From the NCBI RefSeq assembly GCF_012223425.1, contig NZ_CP038797.1:277438-341437 (forward strand): a stretch of DNA of 64,000 nucleotides, written 5' to 3'. The stretch comes from Mycolicibacterium frederiksbergense (GTDB lineage: Bacteria; Actinomycetota; Actinomycetes; Mycobacteriales; Mycobacteriaceae). Under the pieces are notes generated by a model. That model saw only the letters and a program-made list of their open reading frames with translations. It did no database searches and was not told the origin of the DNA. Made by a program: the position numbers and the translations under genes. Positions 51,845 to 60,783 of the stretch are shown piece after piece; the first letter of the stretch is position 1; every line of letters begins with the position of its first letter.

Positions 51845-52292
51845 CACCAACTTTGCCCTGAGAGTCAGGCGGCTGGGCTGGCTCGCACCGACAACGCCAG
51901 ATGGAGTGAGGAATTCGACCGATTGGGTCGCGCGATTACCTCACGCGCCCGGAAAGCAACGGTGCAACGCAGCAAACACTCACGTTGCGCGTGGAGGGCG
52001 ACGTTGAAGGCGGTCGCGGGCGATATCACAGCCGTTTGAGTCGTTGGGGGTGCAGACTGCCATAGTTTCGGCACCCGGCCGAAGGTACCGGCTGCGGCAG
52101 TGCCGATGGGCCTAGTTTGCCGTGGCCGGTTTCGTGTCCCCCAAGGCACGGGCCAGACAAATCTCGCCTCGGCCGGCAACCAGAGTCCGCACCGTTCACA
52201 GCGGTGGGAGTGTTACCAGAGTGGGCTTCGAGCCTCTTATTTGCCGCCGAACCCCGCATCGGCTGACCATCCGAGTCGCCAGCGGATGGCTC
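51845..52292. other. Gene-free stretch at the end of the recombinase cassette
   Basis: No supported gene. If the three-gene cassette is a mobile unit, one of its ends should lie here, but no repeat matching the 55960-56110 region was found by eye. Confidence 0.35.
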
Positions 52293-54530
52293 TTACCCGT
52301 TGTCGCCGGAGGTTCGTGCTGCGATGTAGTCGTTCCATTCGGTCTTGGCGTAGGTGGCCCACCGGGTGGCAGTGCCGACGTCGATGGCGAGCAGGTCGGC
52401 GAGAACGGCTGCGGGAAGTTCGGCGGCCAGCCCGAGCAGGGCGGTGTTCTTGCCGGCTCGGATGGTCAGGCCGCTGCGTTTGAGTCGCTTGCCGAATCCG
52501 CCGGTGTCGACGGGTCGATCGGGAGTTCGGCCGGGAAACAGCAGCCGATCCGAGGCGTCGGAGTCCGGCAATGTGGATCGTCGTGTGGAGCGCGGTAATT
52601 GAGCCATCAGGTCGGCCAGCTGGGGTGGCAGCAGCAGTTCGTGGTCGCGCAGGACCAGGAAGGTCTCGCCGTCACGCGTATGTACCTGGTTTCGTCGTAG
52701 GTTGAGCACTCGCCAGGTGGCTATGCCGTAGAGCAGGATGAGGGCGCCCGCGGCGCGCAGATCGACGTCGATACCGTCGTCGTGCAGGCAGCGGTGCAAT
52801 TGTTCGAGGTGCGTTGCTTCGTCGATGAAGACCGACGGTGGAGCGGGCTTGGGTGCCGGCGCGGAGACGGCGCCAGTGATGCGGCGTTGGGTCGTCCAGT
52901 GCAGAAACGGTCGCACTTCTGGCCGGCGCCAGTCTCCGGTGGCCAGCCAGGTGTCCACGTCGCCCTGATCGATGTCGGTCAGGGACCTCCCACGGGCGTC
53001 ACACCAGGTGAGGAACTCGAGTGCGACGCGCACTCTGCGCCGGATACGAGCCGCCCCTGCCGTGACCAACGGTCGGGGGCTTCGCCTGGCACGATGCAGG
53101 AGATACCAGACGGCGTAGTTGCGGACCATCAGGGTGTGGTCGGCTGGCTGGTCGGCGAGGTAGCGATCCAGCCACGGCTCGAGTCGCTCGAGACGCTCGT
53201 TGCGCATCGGCAATACCGATGTGCGGACCAGGATTTCGCGGATGTAGTTGACCTGCCGTCCGGGCGGCAAGGCGTCGAGAAGGTCGTGGGTGACCGTTTC
53301 TCCGCATTCGGCAAGGGTTCTCAGTAGTCGCGCGGCGTCGCTTCGGGCGAGCCAGACGGCAACGCTGCGAGGATCGGGTGCGGCGGCCAACGCGTCGGCC
53401 AGCGGCCGCAACTGGTCAGGTATCTGGCCGTCGTGGCCACCCAAGGCGGCATCAAGGAGCTGGGCGGTGACGCAGCGGCTGCACCGACCGTTGGCGTGCA
53501 TGCCGGCCTGCCCGCAATTGCGGCAACGGTAATCGAGCGAGGCGCCTGCACACGGTCCGCAGATCCGCCCACCATGGTCGTTGAGTCCGATGAGGACCGC
53601 AGACTGCTGACACGTCCCGCAGATCCCCGGGTAAGACCGCGCCCGCTTGGCGCACACCTTGCAAACCGGGCCTGCTGGCCATCGGTTCATTATCGGGCGT
53701 TGCCGCCGGCAGAAGACGCAGATCGGGGCAACTCTGGGTGGCCGCGACGCGGGTAGCGCTGTCCGCGTCGAGGCCTTCTGGACGTCGTTGCGTAGTGCGC
53801 GTCGGCAGATCCCACAAATATGTGGACCGACGTTGCCGCCGGATTTCCTTCGGCGGAGCGCGCCGCAGGCGGCACAGCTCCACGACATGTTGATTCGGCT
53901 GTAGCAGGTGCTACAGATCGGCCCGTTCTCGGTGATGGATTGCGCGGGTCGGTCTTTGCCGCACTCGACGCAGGTGTGTTGGGGCCTGGGAGCGCACGCT
54001 GGACAGAGCACGCCTCCGCAAGGGAGGCGACGCCGACGGTGCCCCACCCGCCCGCACCGGTGGCATGGCGCTTTCGAAGAGGGGTCCCGGCTATAACAGT
54101 TCGAGCAGACTACGCCGTCGGCGGAATTGCGTCGGTGCAGAGCTGGCTTCCCGCAGCGCGCGCAGAGAACTGTGGGGCGGTTGGCTCGAAGGCAGTGTTC
54201 GCAAATTCGCCCGGACGGGCCGACATTGGTCAGTGCCGAGCGCTGGCCGCACTGAGTGCACTGCGGTGGGTGAACCGTGGTGTATCCGGCGGCGAGCAGG
54301 ATGTGGCTCAATCGCATCATGCCGCGGGGGCACGCGGAGTCTGGGTCGCACACGCCGCCGGGCGTGATTGCCAGGTAGCAGTCGACGGCGTTGAGCGTCT
54401 TGGGGCGGTTCACGCGGGCATCGGTGAGCAGGCGCTCGGCCGCCTCGACGGACAGGCCGTCGATGTCGGCGACCAGGCGGGCGGTGACCCGGGCCCACGC
54501 GTCGGGCCGAAAGTCCGCCGAACCCTTCAC
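52293..54530 (-). CDS. Multi-zinc-ribbon protein with degenerate tyrosine-recombinase-like C-terminus
   Basis: 745 residues. Residues 90-350 hold a long series of CxxC pairs (CTQCGQRSAL, CEHCLRA, CARCGKPAL, CHRCGRVGH, CVECGKDRP, CAACGALRR, CVFCRRQRP, CGTCQQSAV, CRNCGQAGM, CSRCV), about ten zinc ribbons. The C-terminal 350 residues look like a phage-integrase fold (core-binding-like helices, then LLYGIATWRVLNLRRNQV resembling box I). The HxxR motif expected later is not present: the region reads IRAGKNTALLGLAAELPAAV and then RWATYAKTEWNDY. So this is a recombinase relative that probably does not cut DNA. Start overlaps the stop of the Xre gene (ATGA). Confidence 0.72.
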   Translation of the reverse strand: MKGSADFRPDAWARVTARLVADIDGLSVEAAERLLTDARVNRPKTLNAVDCYLAITPGGVCDPDSACPRGMMRLSHILLAAGYTTVHPPQCTQCGQRSALTNVGPSGRICEHCLRANRPTVLCARCGKPALHRRNSADGVVCSNCYSRDPSSKAPCHRCGRVGHRRRRLPCGGVLCPACAPRPQHTCVECGKDRPAQSITENGPICSTCYSRINMSWSCAACGALRRRKSGGNVGPHICGICRRALRNDVQKASTRTALPASRPPRVAPICVFCRRQRPIMNRWPAGPVCKVCAKRARSYPGICGTCQQSAVLIGLNDHGGRICGPCAGASLDYRCRNCGQAGMHANGRCSRCVTAQLLDAALGGHDGQIPDQLRPLADALAAAPDPRSVAVWLARSDAARLLRTLAECGETVTHDLLDALPPGRQVNYIREILVRTSVLPMRNERLERLEPWLDRYLADQPADHTLMVRNYAVWYLLHRARRSPRPLVTAGAARIRRRVRVALEFLTWCDARGRSLTDIDQGDVDTWLATGDWRRPEVRPFLHWTTQRRITGAVSAPAPKPAPPSVFIDEATHLEQLHRCLHDDGIDVDLRAAGALILLYGIATWRVLNLRRNQVHTRDGETFLVLRDHELLLPPQLADLMAQLPRSTRRSTLPDSDASDRLLFPGRTPDRPVDTGGFGKRLKRSGLTIRAGKNTALLGLAAELPAAVLADLLAIDVGTATRWATYAKTEWNDYIAARTSGDNG

Positions 54531-54853
54531 CGAGTGTGGTCCGGGCGGCGCACCGTGGTGCGCCGGACCGTCGGCGGCGACGGGGCGGCCCCACCGGCGA
54601 CCTTCTTGGCTGCGGCATTGACCACGGTGATCTCAACCAAATCGTTGGGTGTGCAGTCGAGGATGTCGCACAACGCCGCCAGAACGTCCATCGAGAGCCG
54701 CTGCGGAGGCTGAGTCACCAAACGGAAGACCTGTTCGCGGGACAGCACGACGCCACGCTCGGCCAGCAGCGGCACGAGCTCCGTGGTTTGAAACATCCCC
54801 TGCTGCGCCATCAGTGTGCGAAGGTGCCACTGGCAGCCCATCTTTCGGATCAT
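54527..54853 (-). CDS. Small Xre/Cro-type HTH protein of the recombinase cassette
   Basis: 108 residues. HTH: LRTLMAQQGMFQTTELVPLL, then AERGVVLSREQVFRLVTQPPQRLSMDVLAALC, then DILDCTPNDLVEI, the typical Cro/C1 arrangement. A basic tail follows (KKVAGGAAPSPPTVRRTTVRRPD). It overlaps the recombinase stop and the zinc-ribbon start by 4 bp on each side. It probably acts as regulator or directionality factor of the cassette. Confidence 0.8.
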   Translation of the reverse strand: MIRKMGCQWHLRTLMAQQGMFQTTELVPLLAERGVVLSREQVFRLVTQPPQRLSMDVLAALCDILDCTPNDLVEITVVNAAAKKVAGGAAPSPPTVRRTTVRRPDHTR

Positions 54854-55962
54854 GGTTCACCTTCGGTGATGACGCCACGTTTGGTGAGCGCCGCGCGCAG
54901 CAGGCGGTTGCGGTACTCGTCGGACACGTGGCTGTAGATCGAGGTGGTACTGGCGTAGGCATGTCCGACTTGGTCTTGCACGAAGCGCTCTGGGTAGTCG
55001 AACTCGGTGAGATGTGTGACGTAGGAATGGCGCAGCGAGTGCAAATCGAGTTCCTTGGGCAAGCCGGCCGCATCCCGTGCCGCGGTGAACGCCTCGTTGG
55101 CGCTGCGCTTGGACAAGCGCCCCTGACGTTCAGTGATCCACAAGCCGGGATGGCGGCCGGGCTGAAAACACGGCCGTACCTCGGCGACGTAGTGCTCCAG
55201 GACGCCGACGATCCAATCCATTTCCGGAACGGTCAACACCGTGCGACGCTTCGGCGCGTCGCCATGCGACCCCTTGCCATGGCGGACGAACAACCCACCA
55301 AAGCGGCCGTACGCCGGAACCTTCGGATTCGATCGCAGATCGACGATGTCGAGGCCCACCACCTCTTGGCGGCGAAGTCCATACGCGTACACCGTCTTTA
55401 GCATGGCGGCGTCTCGCAACGCCGACAAACTGCCCTTGCGGTGACGACTACGCGCGGCCTCGACCAACCCGTCAGCTGCGTCGAACAACTCCTGCACCTC
55501 GTCGAAACTCAGCGGACGCCGACCGGCTCTGCCTTCGAACTCGGTGACATGTGTCACGGTGTTCCAGTCGTGCAAGATCTGAGCAGGCGGCTGCCCGAAC
55601 CGCTCCAGGCACAGTGCGGCCCACCCGTATCGGCGGTCGGTGATGAAATCGCAGAACAATCGCAACGCGTTCTGATACCCGCGTAGCGTCGAAACCGCCT
55701 TCGGCGATGAACCCGACCTCATCGATGAGAAGAACGCGTCAGCGTCCTCAGCGGTCCACTGCCAGGGATGGGTCCCGGTGAAATCGCCGAACCGCCGAAC
55801 CACACTCGCTCGCGCGAGGATCGTCGGCGGCAAGCACACCCGCGCCCGCTGCTGATCCGACCAGCCCGCCATCATCGCCCGAAACACCGCCTCCTGCGGA
55901 TCCAACGACGCGACCTTCGACACCAACGACAACGCCGCAGAACCCGGCAGATCAACACCCAC
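54850..55962 (-). CDS. Tyrosine recombinase (integrase), apparently active
   Basis: 370 residues from a GTG at 55962. The N-terminal core-binding domain is SAM-like (RASVVRRFGDFTGTHPWQWTA). All catalytic residues can be located: Arg197 (AYGLRRQEVVGL), Lys230 (VRHGKGSHGD), His308 and Arg311 (LDLHSLRHSYVTHL), His334 (QVGHAYASTTS) and Tyr343 (IYSHVSDEY). A much longer in-frame extension up to 56394 lacks conserved features. First gene of the cassette, followed by the Xre and zinc-ribbon genes with 4-bp overlaps. Confidence 0.9.
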   Translation of the reverse strand: MGVDLPGSAALSLVSKVASLDPQEAVFRAMMAGWSDQQRARVCLPPTILARASVVRRFGDFTGTHPWQWTAEDADAFFSSMRSGSSPKAVSTLRGYQNALRLFCDFITDRRYGWAALCLERFGQPPAQILHDWNTVTHVTEFEGRAGRRPLSFDEVQELFDAADGLVEAARSRHRKGSLSALRDAAMLKTVYAYGLRRQEVVGLDIVDLRSNPKVPAYGRFGGLFVRHGKGSHGDAPKRRTVLTVPEMDWIVGVLEHYVAEVRPCFQPGRHPGLWITERQGRLSKRSANEAFTAARDAAGLPKELDLHSLRHSYVTHLTEFDYPERFVQDQVGHAYASTTSIYSHVSDEYRNRLLRAALTKRGVITEGEP

Positions 55963-56451
55963 ACCCTTGTTGTAGCAGATGCAACAATGATGCGATAGAG
56001 GAAGACGCGCAGTTGAGGCGAGCGCATCGATGTCACCTCGCCTAACGGGACGGGATTTCACCAGGGACAACGACGCTCTAACGAGCGCCGAACTGTTGCA
56101 ACAAATGCAATTCCGCTCAGTGGGTGCATGTGTGCGTTCGATGCGATTGTCCGCAGCCGCTGCATTGGGCCGTTCCGACCAGCACCCGGCCGCTGCCCAG
56201 CGCCGCTTGGCAGTCAGGACAGTGGCTGGGCTGTGTTTCCGCCCAGCCGCGGCGGGTTCGCCGAAGCTCCACAAGCGGTGATCGTACATGTGTTCGGAAC
56301 GAGTGTTGATACGGCGGGATTCAAGTTCACCGCTGTCGGGAAATTGCGGCCCATGGGGTGGGTGCGAGATGCAAAGCGTGACGCCGTCGGGCACGCCAAA
56401 AAGGCGGCACGCGCCCGGGGGAGGGCACGTGCCGTGGTGGGTGTCCGGGGC
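55963..56451. promoter_or_regulatory. Region upstream of the recombinase with GCAACAA repeats
   Basis: Contains TTGTTG-N9-CAACAA (55967-55987) next to the recombinase start, and the perfect palindrome TGTTGCAACA (56094-56103) followed by AATGCAA. GCAACAA with ATG next to it occurs in both. They may be recombinase or Xre binding sites, or part of an attachment site. No gene is supported in the rest. Confidence 0.45.
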
Positions 56452-56976
56452 TTAGGCGCCGATGAGGTGCTGCGTTGCCGGCTGCGTTGCCGGCTGTGCG
56501 ACCTTCACGAATTCGAAGGGCCGTGCGACGGGGTGGCGGCGGTGGGTCTGCGACCGGCGGATGGCCTTTGCTAGAAGCTCCTCATCGAGGTTGAGGTGCT
56601 CCTTGAGCTTGTCACGCACCTGCGGAGGAATGGAGCTGCGCCCAGCCTCCATGCGGCCAAGGTGCACCGGACTCGCGCCGATCAGAGGGGCCAGCTGAGC
56701 GAGGCTGTAACCAGCAAGGACGCGATAGTAGGCGAGGTTACGCGCCGTCTCGGTCACGACGTACAGCTCACTGGGGTCGACCCCGAGCACCTCGGCCAGG
56801 CGGGCGATGAACTTGGGAGAAGGGGCGGCTTCACCCTTTGCCCAGCGGCTCACCGTGCCCTGGTTGACGTGTACTGCAGCGGCAAGGGATCTGTTCGTCA
56901 AACCCTGCTTCTTGGCGAGGTCCTGCATTTTGCGGTACTTGAAGACCCCGGGCATGGCTGCCGGCGTGGAACGCAT
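56452..56976 (-). CDS. Double Xre-domain transcriptional regulator
   Basis: 174 residues from an ATG at 56976 with AAGGGAG upstream. Two successive HTH domains: DLAKKQGLTNRSLAAAVHVN then QGTVSRWAKGEAAPSPKFIARLAEVLG, and LAYYRVLAGYSLAQLAPLIG then ASPVHLGRMEAGRSSIP. The C-terminus is basic with PATQPATQ repeats. Probably a plasmid regulator; it lies next to the rep gene, transcribed away from it. Confidence 0.82.
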   Translation of the reverse strand: MRSTPAAMPGVFKYRKMQDLAKKQGLTNRSLAAAVHVNQGTVSRWAKGEAAPSPKFIARLAEVLGVDPSELYVVTETARNLAYYRVLAGYSLAQLAPLIGASPVHLGRMEAGRSSIPPQVRDKLKEHLNLDEELLAKAIRRSQTHRRHPVARPFEFVKVAQPATQPATQHLIGA

Positions 56977-57018
56977 GATGCGTCTCCCTTCCCTGACCCG
57001 ACGATCTCGCTGTTTCAC

Positions 57019-57261
57019 GTTGACTATAACCGTCGCAATGTTCCCAAAGACAGATGCCGCGGCGACACAACACGCCGACGGTTAGGTATTTCACTCCTGC
57101 CACAGCGGCAAATACGCGCAGGTCAGGCGCATCAGATTTGCGACCGTCACGTCTACACGGGTGGGTGTGTCGCATTGATGAACATTGCCTGTGGTGGTAA
57201 ACCGTGGCACGATTTGCGTTCATCGGACGCCTGGCAGCGTTCGGACAACTGCATGAAAGAC
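57019..57261. other. Spacer between the Xre regulator and the rep control region
   Basis: Holds the promoter of the Xre gene. No gene or long repeat recognised. Confidence 0.4.
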
Positions 57262-57305
57262 CCCATAAAACCAAAAACCGGTTGGTAGCTGGCACTACCA
57301 ACCGG
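57262..57305 (-). terminator. Intrinsic terminator for leftward transcription ahead of rep
   Basis: An 11-bp perfect stem (CCGGTTGGTAG at 57278-57288, complement at 57295-57305) with a 6-base loop. Read on the minus strand it is followed by TTTTTGGTTTTATGG, a good T tract; on the plus strand it is not. No leftward protein gene lies to the right for over 1 kb, so it probably ends a small antisense RNA. Confidence 0.65.
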
Positions 57306-57328
57306 CGGGCTCCCCCGAAGGGAAGCGG

Positions 57329-58483
57329 ATGTCTTGGAGACACCGCCATTTTAGCGTGCTACCAGCACGTTTGGCAAACGTTGTTGGCGACGAAATCGCC
57401 ACCGCGGGATCACAGGACGGTCACACGTCCGCCTTCGCCACGCAACGTTGTGAAGTGCGCTCGACCCGGCTCGGCCGGGCCGAGTTCCGCCGCAGTCGTC
57501 GGCGCTGGATCGTCACCGCGGGCGTCGTCGCCGCTACCACCCCGATGTGGATCTCCCGCACTTCCTGGACCTGCGAAGTCGCCGCCTGGGCGGCCACGGC
57601 GACGGGAACTCAGGCTTTGCGTCGCGTCCACCTCGGCCAGAAGTTGTTCGCACGGGTCAGCGCCGCCCTGGCCCGGTTCGCCGATGGATCCAGCGGGCGC
57701 CACTGCGCCGTGACCAACGCCCGCATCGCGCGAGCCGCCAGCTGCAGCCCCCGCACCGTGACCACCGTGCGCTCCGTTCTCGCCGAGGCGGCATTCGCCG
57801 TGGAGATCCGCCGCGGGACAGGATCGAGCAGCACTCCCGCCCACCTGCGCAGACCGTCGGTCTGGCACCTGACGTCGCGCCGGCAGCCTGTGGATAAACG
57901 AGAAATTTGCGACCTACCCCGTCCCCGAAGGGTTACGGGGTCTGTTCCATTGGGTTCACCATCTCCAAGCGAGGCGCACAGCGCCCCGCAGCAAGATTCT
58001 TCGACCACAAGACGCCGCAAGCGGCGGCCCAAACGCCGGCAGGGACCCCGGCCGCTGCACACTCAGCGGCTCGCAGGATGGCTGGCATCGACCTCGACGG
58101 GCCTCGGAGCACGCACAGGGCATCACGTTGTGGGACAGCTCTGCGATGCGCTGCACAACAGCCACCTCGATCTACCTTCCTGGACAGGCCCGCAGCTCGT
58201 CCAGGCGCTCAACGAGGACATGAAGCGCCGCGGCTGCACCTGGCCTGACCAGGTCACAAGCCCGGGCCCGTTCCTGGCCCAACGTCTGCGTCACCTACCC
58301 GCCCGCCCGGCCGTCAGCGCGAGTAGCGCCAGCCCCTCCCCTGCCCCGTCAGCTGCCGTGCCGGCTGATCAGGCCGGCGCAGTCGATAGACCTGGTTCTG
58401 CGCCCTCAGCAGTGCGCGCCGAGGCGCAACGCCGAATTCGTGAAGTCCTGTCGCGAAACCCGCGCCGTCCAACACGCATCTAG
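57329..58483 (+). CDS. Plasmid replication protein-like (HTH)
   Basis: 384 residues from an ATG at 57329 with GAAGGGAAG upstream. N-terminal half: MWISRTSWTCEVAAWAATAT, CAVTNARIARAASCSPRTVTTVRSVLAEA (an HTH), HLRRPSVWHLTSRRQ. After a low-complexity linker the C-terminal part reads LAGWLASTSTGLGARTGHHV then GQLCDALHNSHLDLPSWTGPQLVQALNEDMKRRGCTWPDQV, a segment seen in Rep proteins of actinobacterial plasmids. The internal sequence TGTGGATAA (57889-57897) is a perfect DnaA-box complement. Assignment as Rep is from memory of this pattern plus position beside ParAB. Confidence 0.6.
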   Translation: MSWRHRHFSVLPARLANVVGDEIATAGSQDGHTSAFATQRCEVRSTRLGRAEFRRSRRRWIVTAGVVAATTPMWISRTSWTCEVAAWAATATGTQALRRVHLGQKLFARVSAALARFADGSSGRHCAVTNARIARAASCSPRTVTTVRSVLAEAAFAVEIRRGTGSSSTPAHLRRPSVWHLTSRRQPVDKREICDLPRPRRVTGSVPLGSPSPSEAHSAPQQDSSTTRRRKRRPKRRQGPRPLHTQRLAGWLASTSTGLGARTGHHVVGQLCDALHNSHLDLPSWTGPQLVQALNEDMKRRGCTWPDQVTSPGPFLAQRLRHLPARPAVSASSASPSPAPSAAVPADQAGAVDRPGSAPSAVRAEAQRRIREVLSRNPRRPTRI

Positions 58484-59842
58484 GCCAGCATTTACCCAGC
58501 TGGTGGCCGGTTTCGCGGCCGCGACCAGGCATGATCTCTGGACCGCCAGGCGACCCGTCCGCCCGGATCCCGGGAAAAAAGAGGCCCTGAGAGCCCCGGA
58601 GAGCGACTAAAACCGGTGGGTCCATACATCCGGACCCCCGAGGGCCGCCGCGGGCTCTGTGGTGGCGTACAGAGGCCCGCACGAGGCTACGCAACTCGAC
58701 GGCAGCTAACTGCCGTGAGCTCTATCGCTGCAGTTCAAACGGTATGACAACCTATCCGCAGCATACGTAGATTGTGCCTCAATTGTGCGGATAGTTAGCG
58801 CACAATCGGCGCAGGATGCATGGGCAATGTGCCGCCACCGGTCGCCGAAACCATATGAAGTTGGCATGACGCTCATATCAAGCGTGAGCAGGCTGTTGAG
58901 GGTTCGTGAATCAGTTATGAAAGCACCGGCGGGCGCGGCTACGGGCTGGCGCGCCGCCCCACAACATCTGGCCAGCTAGCCCTGGCCGCAGTGAGCCTGC
59001 AGCGCTGCAGTCCGTTCCACCGCCCTCTCCAGTGGCGTCAACACCTGAGCAATGCAGCGAAGATTGACAGGACTCGCCGGCTACTTTGACAGTCCGTCGT
59101 CCTGTCCCGCGGGGTTTGTCAAAGTTCGTTGCACAGTGATTTCCGCACTGTGCGCGCGGTTTTCGCGTTTGCGGAGGCCCTCGACAGTGTTGTTAGACAA
59201 TCCGCGCCCGGTTGTTAATCCTCGCTGCATCTCAACGGAAGCGCCGCCGGCGGCGGAGGACACGCAGCTCCTCGCTGTTGACATGCAGGGTGCTCAATGT
59301 GTGATGAGAATGCTACCCACACGTTCTGAGAACATTCCGTGATAGCAGCATTGGGCCGACGTGTGGCCGATGTGGCGTAGATATTGATCCCACGCCAGAT
59401 CAACGTGGAACTGTTGTTCCACCGATGCTCTGATGATGTGATCCGATCGTCGCTACTACGTGCCATAGACGTGGCGAGAACATTTTGCGAACGTGCTTAC
59501 TTTGTGTGTCGAACGTTCGCTCCATGTCGGCTCCATGTCCGTCGAACGTTATTAATACGTGTATATCACGCAGTCAGCACATACGAAGAATAATGCTGCG
59601 ATGTACCCAATGCATGCCGTCCATGTGATCCAGACATCGGATCGGTGTGAATCTGGCGTAACCGGCCTGTTGGTTGCGCGTGAAATCGTTGTGCGACATA
59701 CGTGACGTTCATATTCAGCAGTTGTGAGACCTCCTGCATGTTCGATTCACAATGTTTGTGAATGCAATGTGCATCCCCGAAGGCCCAGGTTGGGGCAGTG
59801 GCGCAGGCAGTATCTTGTCCCTGCAGGGGCAAGATAGGTGAC
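58484..59842. other. Long gene-free block with inverted and direct repeats; candidate origin
   Basis: About 1.36 kb with no credible gene but many repeats: CTATCCGCA (58752-58760) and TGCGGATAG (58786-58794), inverted and close to DnaA boxes; ATTGTGCG (58782-58789) and CGCACAAT (58799-58806); ACTTTGACA (59083-59091) and TGTCAAAGT (59117-59125); GTCGAACGTT twice (59508 and 59541) flanking two CTCCATGTC repeats; and an AT-rich run TATTAATACGTGTATAT (59549-59565). The right part has lower GC than the rest of the window. Placement after the rep gene suits a replication origin. Confidence 0.55.
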
Positions 59843-60694
59843 ATGGCTCCTACGCTACAGATCCAGCTGGCCGAGGTGCGCGACGTCGCTTTGACCGTCA
59901 CCGGCGTGGCGGGACTCATCGCCGGCCACGGCTTCCGACTGCGGATCCCACCCGGAGCGCCCGCATCTGACTCAACAAGCCTGTACCTGAGTCGGGTTCT
60001 TCAACGAGCTGACCTTCAGCTGGCGTATGCCGCAGACAGTGCCGCTGACGAACTGACCCGTTCGATCGAGGCCCTAATGGCTTACACGAGTGAGGCCGCC
60101 ACCCTCGCGCGTCGAACCGAACTTGTCATCACGGGCCTCGACGTCGACGACCTGGCGCCCAGTTACGCAGTGAGCGCCCCGCGGCTACAACGCGAGATTC
60201 CCGACGAGCCTCTCCCCCAGCCGGCACTGGATGTCACCGATCACCGCACTCTCAGCGATGCGGTACTCCTCGGCAGTGGCGTCCCCATGGAGTTCGAACC
60301 CACCGACACCGCGCAGCTCCGCGCGGCCGCGGTCACCCTGCGCGACTGCGCGCGCAGATTGCGCACAGCGATGAGCAGCGGAGAGCGCCCTGCCGCCATG
60401 TTGGAGCGCTTTGGGATCTGGGTCGACGAGGAGTTCACTGACGCCGTAGTGGCCCGCGACGAGGCGAGAGCGAGCTGGGCGACGGCATACAACGCCGCCC
60501 GCGAAGAGGTCGCGGAGCCCGCGCGCCTGTATTTGAGCTGGTTGAGCGCCGCCGCCAGGGCCGACGAGCAGGAGAGACCAGCCCTTCAAGACGCCGGCGC
60601 GCGGGCACGCGCAGCCGTGCGCGCGTACCGCGACCTTCCCCTGACGGCGGTGGCGTGCGGTGAACACCCGCAGCTCGGCGGTGGCGCTGGATAG
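59843..60694 (+). CDS. Helical hypothetical protein
   Basis: 283 residues from an ATG at 59843; a start at 59762 is possible. Almost all helical, Ala/Arg/Glu-rich (LYLSRVLQRADLQLAYAADSA, DELTRSIEALMAYTSEAATLA, AAVTLRDCARRLRTAMSSGE, DEARASWATAYNAAREEVAE). The build recalls WXG/LXG-type helical hairpins but no WXG motif is visible. No membrane segment or signal. Function unknown. Confidence 0.55.
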   Translation: MAPTLQIQLAEVRDVALTVTGVAGLIAGHGFRLRIPPGAPASDSTSLYLSRVLQRADLQLAYAADSAADELTRSIEALMAYTSEAATLARRTELVITGLDVDDLAPSYAVSAPRLQREIPDEPLPQPALDVTDHRTLSDAVLLGSGVPMEFEPTDTAQLRAAAVTLRDCARRLRTAMSSGERPAAMLERFGIWVDEEFTDAVVARDEARASWATAYNAAREEVAEPARLYLSWLSAAARADEQERPALQDAGARARAAVRAYRDLPLTAVACGEHPQLGGGAG

Positions 60695-60783
60695 GTCCCG
60701 CGGGCGACGGAATCGGCTCGCGCGGTCGGTACTTCCTATAAGAGCACTCCAACTGCGGGGTGCGTTCTGGAAGGGAGTCGGAC

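Noticed and set aside
54850..56394. Recombinase starting at 56394
   Set aside because: The extra 144 residues lack conserved features and cross the repeat region; the GTG at 55962 fits the family length.
58785..59593. Small plus-strand frames in the candidate origin
   Set aside because: Poor starts, low-complexity products and overlap with repeats.
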